Origin: Acidimicrobiia bacterium
Lineage (GTDB): Bacteria > Actinomycetota > Acidimicrobiia > Spongiisociales > JAHEDJ01
DNA length: 5,593 bases
Assembly: GCA_030598025.1 (NCBI GenBank)
Contig: JAUVQS010000106.1
Span: 1-5,593, forward strand
Direction of reading: 5' to 3'
The position numbers and the translations under genes are program-made. The notes under the pieces were generated by a model that saw only the letters and a list, made by a program, of their open reading frames with translations, was not told where the DNA came from and made no database searches. Each line of letters starts with the position of its first letter. Position 1 is the first letter of the stretch. Shown here in pieces: positions 1 to 4,262 of the stretch.

Positions 1-43
1 CCTCTTTCGTTCCGCCCATTCTGTCTGCAATTGAGATTTGTTC

Positions 44-250
44 CTACTCGGGTGAGAACTGCAAGAGATCGCCCGGCTGGCAGTTGAGTTCACGACAGAT
101 CGCCTCGAGCGTCGAGAAGCGCACAGCGCGAGCCTTTCCCGTCTTGAGGATCGACAGATTGGCGACCGTGATGCCGACCCGGTCGGCCAGTTCGGTGAGG
201 GTCATCTTGTGATCGAGGAGCAATCGATCGAGGTGAACTGAGATGGCCAT
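44..250 (-). CDS. small Cro/C1-type (XRE, YozG-like) HTH transcriptional regulator
   Basis: A 68-residue protein that is almost entirely one DNA-binding domain. It fits the five-helix Cro/C1 fold: an N-terminal helix (residues 3-13), the positioning helix LTELADRVG (18-26), the recognition helix around TVANLSILKTGKA (28-40), then STLEAICRELNCQPGDLLQF (46-65), the usual end of the domain. This length and composition match the small YozG-like subgroup of the XRE family, which is commonly encoded beside a DUF2975 membrane protein, as here. The ATG lies 2 bp after the stop of the upstream membrane-protein gene and has no clear ribosome binding site of its own, so translation is probably coupled. 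Inference: it is a cytoplasmic repressor that binds the inverted repeat over the operon promoter (881-910) and controls its own operon. The effector is unknown. Confidence 0.93.
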   Translation of the reverse strand: MAISVHLDRLLLDHKMTLTELADRVGITVANLSILKTGKARAVRFSTLEAICRELNCQPGDLLQFSPE

Positions 251-252
251 GG

Positions 253-864
253 CTACACCGTGAAATCTGAGTCGGCCTGCAGGGCGGTTCCGTGCCGGAA
301 CACCTCCGCCAGGGCGAGGATGATCAGACCGACGAACACGGCGGCCAGGTTGAGGTCGAAGCGGTAGTCGATGTCGATGCCGGCGCTTGAGACGTTGCCG
401 AGCACGAGCAGGCCGAGACCGATGTCGATGACCTGTTCGACTACGGCTACCCCGATGACCATGATTCCGAGCCAGCGAATGCGTCTGGCGTTTTCAGGGA
501 GGAACGGGGTACCGACCGTCATGGTGCTGAAGATCCGCCGAAGGAGGATCAGAGCCACAAACGCGGCCGCGATTCCCGCCACGATCGTTGCACTGGCCGC
601 TATGGCCAGGCCGAGGGCCGGGTCATCGAACGCCGCTTGTCCGGATGCCCGGGTGATCTCGCCACTTCCCCATGAATCGCTCGACAGGGAGTAGGCGTCG
701 GCGTCGATCGTGAACTGGATTGGAACTGCCAGCGCGGTCGATCCCTCTCCGTCGCCACGAATCAGAAAGATTGCCAGAACGACGACGGCGATCGCCACGA
801 CCGCAAGTAGGGCGATTGCGAATGTGGTGAATCCCCTCAAGAGGCGGGGGAGTCTGCTTTGCAT
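253..864 (-). CDS. DUF2975 domain membrane protein, partner of the adjacent HTH regulator
   Basis: A 203-residue integral membrane protein with four predicted helices, roughly residues 11-36, 84-109, 132-157 and 172-188. The basic N-terminus (SRLPRLLR) suggests a cytoplasmic start. A polar loop of about 47 residues (37-83) then lies outside. The cytoplasmic loop has VGTPFLPENARRIRW (117-131) and the tail has LAEVFRHG followed by LQADSDFTV; both are hallmarks of DUF2975 proteins. The molecular function of the family is not established. Its steady pairing with a YozG-like HTH gene suggests it senses something at the membrane or modulates the regulator, but that is inference. The start at 864 is fixed by a strong ribosome binding site (AAGGAGGT at 878-871) six bases before the ATG. 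It is the first gene of the operon, with the promoter directly upstream. Confidence 0.88.
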   Translation of the reverse strand: MQSRLPRLLRGFTTFAIALLAVVAIAVVVLAIFLIRGDGEGSTALAVPIQFTIDADAYSLSSDSWGSGEITRASGQAAFDDPALGLAIAASATIVAGIAAAFVALILLRRIFSTMTVGTPFLPENARRIRWLGIMVIGVAVVEQVIDIGLGLLVLGNVSSAGIDIDYRFDLNLAAVFVGLIILALAEVFRHGTALQADSDFTV

Positions 865-870
865 GAGAGA

Positions 871-878
871 ACCTCCTT
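871..878 (-). promoter_or_regulatory. strong Shine-Dalgarno for the DUF2975 gene
   Basis: On the minus strand AAGGAGGT is followed by six bases and then ATG. It is the only near-consensus ribosome binding site seen in the window. With the predicted transcription start near 880, the leader would be only about 16 nt and consist mostly of this site. Confidence 0.85.
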
Positions 879-880
879 AT

Positions 881-910
881 TGATAAACAATACGCCCATA
901 TCGTTTATCA
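881..910. promoter_or_regulatory. candidate operator: inverted repeat TGATAAAC-N14-GTTTATCA over the promoter
   Basis: Two perfect 8-bp half-sites (881-888 and 903-910) are 22 bp apart from start to start, close to two helical turns, so they lie on the same face of the DNA. One half-site touches the -10 element and the other overlaps the end of the -35 element. A dimeric repressor bound there should block RNA polymerase. The likeliest binder is the HTH protein of the same operon, giving negative autoregulation. The binder is inferred from position only. Confidence 0.6.
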
Positions 911-915
911 GTCAA
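887..915 (-). promoter_or_regulatory. sigma70-type promoter of the DUF2975-HTH operon
   Basis: Reading the minus strand, TTGACT (915-910) is a five-of-six match to the -35 consensus. Exactly 17 bp later comes TATTGT (892-887), a four-of-six match to TATAAT that keeps the key T-A and final T. The predicted start point is near 880, just ahead of the ribosome binding site. The region is strikingly AT-rich compared with its surroundings. This is the best promoter by sequence in the window. Confidence 0.75.
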
Positions 916-938
916 CCCATGTTGAAAAACAACATGGG
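916..938. repeat. perfect 9-bp hairpin upstream of the operon promoter
   Basis: CCCATGTTG (916-924) and CAACATGGG (930-938) are perfect inverted copies around a five-base AAAAA centre. The repeat lies directly upstream of the -35 element of the DUF2975 promoter. It could be a binding site for a second regulator or the end of a transcript arriving from upstream on the minus strand, where it would have a TTTTT loop. No T-tract follows the stem on either strand, so it does not look like a standard intrinsic terminator. Confidence 0.6.
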
Positions 939-1169
939 CGGTTGGTCCCCCTCAGCGAGTGCAGCGAGCGTTGGGGGGATCGAATTGAATAGATGCGTCA
1001 GTGATCACTCATACTGCATGGTCGGATCTATCTATTTCGACAGGTTCCTGCGCCGGAGCGAAGCGGAGGTGGAGGTAGGGGGGCAAACCAATGGACACGG
1101 TCAGATAGCCCGCCTCTCCGGGGAGGTCTTCGACCTCGCGCGTCCCCCAAAGGGGAGGGACGAGACCAG
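939..1169. other. non-coding stretch with several inverted repeats, no convincing gene
   Basis: Open frames exist here on both strands, but none has a ribosome binding site, a recognisable domain or a protein-like composition. The stretch holds TCCCCC/GGGGGA arms (946-951, 974-979), a 15-base arm pair matching at 12 positions (980-994 with 1026-1040), the 10-bp palindrome AGTGATCACT (1000-1009), a G-rich run (1065-1083), and two short GC-rich hairpins next to the downstream end of the oxidoreductase gene (1123-1137, 1141-1162). Such density suggests either a dispersed intergenic repeat or a structured RNA. The sequence alone does not decide. Confidence 0.4.
1123..1162 (-). terminator. possible GC-rich terminator hairpins after the F420-type oxidoreductase gene
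   Basis: On the minus strand, 7 bases after the TAG stop (1172-1170), a hairpin can form from 1162-1157 with 1146-1141 (six pairs); an alternative inner stem pairs 1155-1152 with 1148-1145. It is followed by a perfect six-pair hairpin GAGGTC-GAA-GACCTC (1137-1123). No T-tract follows either, so intrinsic termination is only plausible, judged from position and stem strength. Confidence 0.35.
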
Positions 1170-1607
1170 CTACTTGGTGCGGTGCTTCGCGGCGTCTTCC
1201 AGGAACACCACCGGGATCTCGCGATCGGTTCGGGACTGATACGTCAGATAGCCGTCGTAGGCCTCGACGACCTTCGGCCACCACGCCCTGCGCTCCTCCG
1301 CCGAAGCGGTACGGGCGACGACCCGGATCGAACGATCGGGCAGCCGCACCTTGGCCTCCGGCTCATGACGGAGATTCTGGTACCAGTGAGGGTGGCTGGG
1401 TCGTCCTCCCCAAGACGCGATCACGACCAGGGTGCTGCCGTCCGTGAGGTAGAGCAAAGGCACGGTGTGAGGCTTGCCCGTCATGCGGCCGGTCGTGGTG
1501 AGCAGCAGCATGTCGTTGTCGACGAGCCGCCGTCCAATCCGACCGCCGGTGACGCGGTAGATCAATGTGTGGATAGTTGACAGGGTTTCCGCCGTGCGAT
1601 CGCGCAT
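1170..1607 (-). CDS. nitroreductase / deazaflavin (F420)-dependent oxidoreductase family protein
   Basis: A 145-residue protein of the DUF385/Ddn-like group in the split-barrel flavin/deazaflavin fold. Family marks: LLLTTTGRMTGKPHTVPLLYL (residues 34-54), whose TTGRxTG stretch fits the cofactor-binding region; VVIASWGGRPSHPHWYQNL (61-79), matching the usual ASxGG...PxWxxNL; and YLTYQSRTDREIPVVFLE (120-137), matching the C-terminal YQ..t.R.IPVv.LE. Known relatives bind reduced coenzyme F420 and reduce quinones, nitro compounds or other small molecules. The true substrate here cannot be read from sequence. I chose the ATG at 1607 because the family normally starts close to the helix before VTGGRIG, and a TAACTT hexamer (1621-1616) lies 8 nt upstream with no Shine-Dalgarno, which fits a leaderless message. 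A GTG at 1643 would add 12 residues and leave only 18 bp before the divergent nucS gene. Confidence 0.85.
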   Translation of the reverse strand: MRDRTAETLSTIHTLIYRVTGGRIGRRLVDNDMLLLTTTGRMTGKPHTVPLLYLTDGSTLVVIASWGGRPSHPHWYQNLRHEPEAKVRLPDRSIRVVARTASAEERRAWWPKVVEAYDGYLTYQSRTDREIPVVFLEDAAKHRTK

Positions 1608-1615
1608 TGCGATAG

Positions 1616-1621
1616 AAGTTA
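1616..1621 (-). promoter_or_regulatory. candidate -10 element for a leaderless oxidoreductase transcript
   Basis: TAACTT on the minus strand fits the TANNNT pattern and ends 8 nt before the ATG at 1607. That would put the transcription start at or next to the start codon. No convincing -35 element is seen. Confidence 0.4.
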
Positions 1622-1647
1622 CTCGCGACCCGCGCTTTGCCACTCGC

Positions 1648-1653
1648 TACGCT
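1648..1653 (+). promoter_or_regulatory. candidate -10 element for a leaderless nucS transcript
   Basis: TACGCT fits TANNNT and is followed by 8 nt and then the nucS ATG at 1662. No Shine-Dalgarno is present in CTCAATCC before the ATG, so a leaderless message is the simplest reading. No clear -35 element is visible. Confidence 0.4.
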
Positions 1654-1661
1654 CTCAATCC

Positions 1662-2321
1662 ATGAGGCTGGTCGTGGCGAACTGCAGTGTGGATTACGAG
1701 GGGCGGCTCAACGCTCACCTTCCTCCTGCCACTCGTCTCATCATGGTGAAGGCCGACGGATGCGTGGCCGTGCATGCCGACGGCGGGGCTTACAAGCCGC
1801 TCAACTGGATGAATGCTCCCAACTACCTCGAGGATCACGGTGACGAGTGGGTCGTTACGAACCCGAAGGGGGAGCGGCTCACCATCCGCTTCGAGGAGAT
1901 TCTCTCGGATGTTTCGATGGAGATGGGAGAGGATCCGGGCCTGCAGAAGGACGGAGTTGAAGCACACCTCCAGGTGTTGCTGGCCGATCAACCAGGGGTC
2001 CTGGAAGATGACCTCCAACTGATCCGTCGTGAGTACTTCACCGACATCGGTCCGGTTGATCTCCTCTGTTCGGATGCTGCGGGTGGCACCGTCGCCGTCG
2101 AGATCAAACGGCGCGGCGAGATCGACGGTGTTGAGCAACTCGCCCGCTATCTGGAGCGCCTCAACCTCGACGCCAGGTTGGCCCCGGTGCGAGGAATCTT
2201 CGCGGCGCAGTCGATAACACCTCAGGCCAAAGTTCTGGCAGACGCCCGAGGGATCTCGTGTGTTGAGGTGGACTACGACGAGTTGCGGGGAGCCGAGTCG
2301 AACACCCTCAAGTTGTTCTAG
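1662..2321 (+). CDS. nucS: NucS/EndoMS mismatch-specific endonuclease
   Basis: A 219-residue homologue of NucS (EndoMS), the enzyme that cuts both strands at G-T, G-G and T-T mismatches and supports non-canonical mismatch repair in actinobacteria and some archaea that lack MutS-MutL. The N-terminal DNA-binding and dimerisation half (about 1-100) begins MRLVVANCSVDYEGRL and contains KPLNWMNAP (45-53). The C-terminal RecB-like nuclease half carries the metal-dependent motif: D133 in GPVDLL, then E147 and K149 in VAVEIKRRGEIDG, followed by EQLARYLERL (158-167). The extreme C-terminus SNTLKLF resembles the beta-clamp-binding tail described for actinobacterial NucS. Length is close to that of mycobacterial NucS. 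trmL follows after 2 bp, so the two are probably one transcript. All catalytic residues are present and the gene looks intact. Confidence 0.97.
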   Translation: MRLVVANCSVDYEGRLNAHLPPATRLIMVKADGCVAVHADGGAYKPLNWMNAPNYLEDHGDEWVVTNPKGERLTIRFEEILSDVSMEMGEDPGLQKDGVEAHLQVLLADQPGVLEDDLQLIRREYFTDIGPVDLLCSDAAGGTVAVEIKRRGEIDGVEQLARYLERLNLDARLAPVRGIFAAQSITPQAKVLADARGISCVEVDYDELRGAESNTLKLF

Positions 2322-2323
2322 TC

Positions 2324-2788
2324 ATGTTTGAGGTAGTGCTCTACCGACCGGAAATCCCACCCAATACCGGCAACATCATGCGCCTGTGCGCCAACACCGG
2401 GTCACGGCTGCATCTGATTCACCCACTTGGGTTCGAGTTGGAGAACACGAAGCTGAGGCGTGCGGGCCTCGACTACCGGGATTGGGCCGACGTGCGCGAG
2501 CACGCCTCACTGGAGGCTTTCGTGGATTCGGTGTCTCCGGCGCGGCTGATCGCGTTCACGAGGGACGGCGACGGCCGCTACTCAGATGTGGATTACCAAC
2601 CGGGCGATGCGCTGCTGTTCGGCCCGGAGTCCGACGGCCTACCGGACGACGTTCTGGAGTCTTCGCTGCTGGATCAGCGCGTTCGCATCCCGATGCTTCC
2701 CCGCTCGCGCAGCCTGAATTTGTCGAACGCGGTAGCCGTGGTGGTGTTCGAGGCGTGGAAGAGGCACGACTTCTCGGGCGGCATCTGA
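2324..2788 (+). CDS. trmL: tRNA (cytidine/uridine-34 2'-O)-methyltransferase TrmL, SPOUT family
   Basis: A 154-residue SPOUT-class methyltransferase, nearly the size of E. coli TrmL. Conserved blocks run in the expected order: PEIPPNTGNIMRLCANTG (9-26), LRRAGLDYRDW (44-54), LLFGPESDGLP (97-107) and IPMLPRSRSLNLSNAVAVV (122-140). The last two build the trefoil knot that binds S-adenosylmethionine. The family methylates the 2'-hydroxyl of the wobble nucleotide in leucine tRNAs with CAA and UAA anticodons, acting as a homodimer in the cytoplasm. The ATG is 2 bp after the nucS stop with no clear ribosome binding site, so translation is probably coupled to nucS. A YibK-type protein of unproven target is the only real alternative, and it is the same family. 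Confidence 0.95.
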   Translation: MFEVVLYRPEIPPNTGNIMRLCANTGSRLHLIHPLGFELENTKLRRAGLDYRDWADVREHASLEAFVDSVSPARLIAFTRDGDGRYSDVDYQPGDALLFGPESDGLPDDVLESSLLDQRVRIPMLPRSRSLNLSNAVAVVVFEAWKRHDFSGGI

Positions 2789-2798
2789 TTTTCCAGGA

Positions 2799-2849
2799 TT
2801 TTCTCAGCAATACTGTGGCGCGTGGGGAACAACAGTATTGCTGAGAAAA
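2799..2849. terminator. perfect 18-bp inverted repeat between convergent genes, possible two-way terminator
   Basis: TTTTCTCAGCAATACTGT (2799-2816) is repeated exactly in inverted form at 2832-2849, around a 15-base GC-rich centre. It starts 10 bp after the trmL stop and ends 1 bp from the stop of the convergent dipeptidase gene, the place for a shared terminator. The polarity is unusual: on both strands the T-run opens the stem and the A-run closes it, so no U-tract follows the hairpin. It may therefore be a U-less terminator, an mRNA 3'-end protector, or a copy of a dispersed palindromic element. The hairpin itself is certain; the function is inferred from position. Confidence 0.55.
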
Positions 2850-2850
2850 C

Positions 2851-4185
2851 TCATTGGGCGAGGAGTCTGAGGGCGATTGCTTCCGCCAGCGCGCCCTTGC
2901 GCACGTCGTCCAGGTTGACGCTCTCGTTGGGGCCGTGCGCGCGGCTCGTCGGGTCGGCAACTCCGGTCAGGAGGATGCTGGCCTCCGGGAACACGTCGGA
3001 GAAAGCGGCCACGAACGGGATCGAGCCACCAACGCCCATGTTGACGGTCTCCCGGCCCCAGGCCTCCTCGAATGCTGATCGGAACGCATCGTTGGCGCGG
3101 CCGGTGGTTTCGAGAGCGAACGCTTCACCGGCTACGCCCGGCGTCACGGTCACCTCGGCTCCCCAGGCTGCGTTCTGTTCGAGATGGGCAACAAGCGCAC
3201 TCAGGGCCCTCTCTGGGTTATCGCCCGGTGCGATGCGAAGGCTCACCTTGGCGCGCGCCGCAGGCACCAGGGCGTTGACGGCATTGCCCACCGTCGGGGC
3301 GTCGATTGCCAGCACTGCTACGGCGGGTTGGGTCCACATGCGGGACGTGAGCGAACCGGAACCGATCATCTCCAGGCCTTCCACGGTGTCGGCTTGAGCT
3401 CGGAGCTCATCCTCAGTCAGGTCGAGATTGCCAGATTCGGCGAAGACCAACCCGGGAATCGCCACGTTTCCGTCCCGGTCGTGGAGCGTAGCCAGCAGGC
3501 GGGATAACACGGTCAGTGCGTCGGGGATCACACCTCCGAAGTGGCCGCTGTGGATGGCATGCCGGAGAGTCCGGACCTCGACCGTGCAGTCGACCAGTCC
3601 ACGCAGCGAGGTGGTGAGCGCCGGTTGTCCAACCCGCCAGTTTCCCGAGTCCGCGATGACGATGACGTCGGCCGCGAGCAGGTCGCGGTAGCTCGACAGG
3701 AACTCCTCGAGGTGGGCGGAGCCGATCTCTTCTTCGCCCTCGATGATGATCTTGACGCCAACCGGCGGTCGGCCTCCGTGCGCCTTCACCGCGCCGAGGT
3801 GAACAACGATTCCCGCCTTGTCATCTGACGATCCTCGTCCGAGGAGGCGCCCGTTCTCCTCAACCGGTTCGAACGGGTCCCGGTCCCAGGCGCTGGGGTC
3901 GCCGACCGGTTGCACGTCGTGGTGGGCATAGAGCAGCACCGTCGGGGCACCTTCCGGAGCGGGGATCTCGGCGAAGACGGCGGGATGGGCACCTTCGACC
4001 TCAAGCAGTCGGACGGTCTCGAACCCGGCCTCGGATAAGAGATCGGCTACCGCCCCGGCAGACCTGCGGACCTCTGCCGCGTCGAAATCGGGTGCGCTTA
4101 TCGAAGGGATCCGGACGAGGTCCTCGAGCGTCGACTGAAGCGAGGGAAACAAGTTGTCGATGGCCAAGCGAAGATCTTCGTACAT
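2851..4185 (-). CDS. M20 family metallopeptidase (dipeptidase, CNDP-like)
   Basis: A 444-residue zinc dipeptidase of the M20 (ArgE/DapE/CNDP) family. Metal and catalytic residues line up: H88 and D90 in YAHHDVQP; the bridging D121 in GRGSSDDKAG (116-125); E152 (general base) and E153 in EGEEEIGS; D179 in IADSGNW; and H417 in RAHGPNESVNL. The lid/dimerisation domain lies between about 195 and 310 and includes IHSGHFGG (211-218), whose histidine reaches the partner's active site in relatives. GGSIPF (386-391) is also conserved. The DVQP, DDK and HSG wording matches the dipeptidase branch rather than DapE or ArgE. The likely role is cytoplasmic cleavage of dipeptides; no signal peptide is present. 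I chose the ATG at 4185 because MYEDLRLAIDNLFPSL is the normal family start. A TAGCCT hexamer lies 7 nt upstream. The open frame extends to 4278, but those residues are unlike the family and would overlap the divergent gene. Confidence 0.94.
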   Translation of the reverse strand: MYEDLRLAIDNLFPSLQSTLEDLVRIPSISAPDFDAAEVRRSAGAVADLLSEAGFETVRLLEVEGAHPAVFAEIPAPEGAPTVLLYAHHDVQPVGDPSAWDRDPFEPVEENGRLLGRGSSDDKAGIVVHLGAVKAHGGRPPVGVKIIIEGEEEIGSAHLEEFLSSYRDLLAADVIVIADSGNWRVGQPALTTSLRGLVDCTVEVRTLRHAIHSGHFGGVIPDALTVLSRLLATLHDRDGNVAIPGLVFAESGNLDLTEDELRAQADTVEGLEMIGSGSLTSRMWTQPAVAVLAIDAPTVGNAVNALVPAARAKVSLRIAPGDNPERALSALVAHLEQNAAWGAEVTVTPGVAGEAFALETTGRANDAFRSAFEEAWGRETVNMGVGGSIPFVAAFSDVFPEASILLTGVADPTSRAHGPNESVNLDDVRKGALAEAIALRLLAQ

Positions 4186-4192
4186 GGCCAGA

Positions 4193-4198
4193 AGGCTA
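4193..4198 (-). promoter_or_regulatory. candidate -10 element for a leaderless dipeptidase transcript
   Basis: TAGCCT on the minus strand fits TANNNT and ends 7 nt before the ATG at 4185. The bases between (TCTGGCC) hold no Shine-Dalgarno. Confidence 0.4.
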
Positions 4199-4250
4199 CC
4201 GCCCTCCGCGGTGGCTCCCGCCGCCCGGCTTTGAGGCTGGAACTTCCCCC

Positions 4251-4256
4251 TACTCT
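4251..4256 (+). promoter_or_regulatory. candidate -10 element for the MFS transporter gene
   Basis: TACTCT fits TANNNT and is followed by GAGGTG and then the ATG at 4263. The GAGG could be a ribosome binding site, but it ends only 2 nt from the ATG, which is too close for normal use. A leaderless start fits better. Confidence 0.4.
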
Positions 4257-4262
4257 GAGGTG

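Noticed and set aside
1..43. Left edge after the HTH gene stop
   Set aside because: I looked for a terminator hairpin or another gene start and saw neither in these 43 bases.
371..694. Plus-strand frame opposite the DUF2975 gene
   Set aside because: Its translation is rich in Pro, Ser, Arg and Met and has no family pattern, while the opposite strand encodes a clear membrane protein with promoter and ribosome binding site.
1065..1083. Possible G-quadruplex in a G-rich run
   Set aside because: Most of the G-runs are only two bases long, allowing at best a weak two-layer structure; such runs are common by chance in GC-rich DNA.
859..1239. Plus-strand open frame of 126 codons across the promoter and intergenic region
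   Set aside because: It runs through the operon promoter, the hairpin and into the oxidoreductase gene, lacks a ribosome binding site, and its translation shows no family features.
1009..1284. Minus-strand open frame of 91 codons
   Set aside because: It overlaps the 3' part of the clearly recognisable oxidoreductase gene in another frame and has no recognisable domain; best read as a chance frame.
1608..1643. GTG start at 1643 for the oxidoreductase
   Set aside because: It adds a basic segment not typical of the family, has no convincing ribosome binding site and leaves just 18 bp to the divergent nucS start. It cannot be excluded.
4092..4262. Longer start for the MFS transporter (57 extra residues)
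   Set aside because: The extension is charged and proline-rich, antisense to the start of the dipeptidase gene, and ahead of an ATG that leads straight into the first membrane helix.
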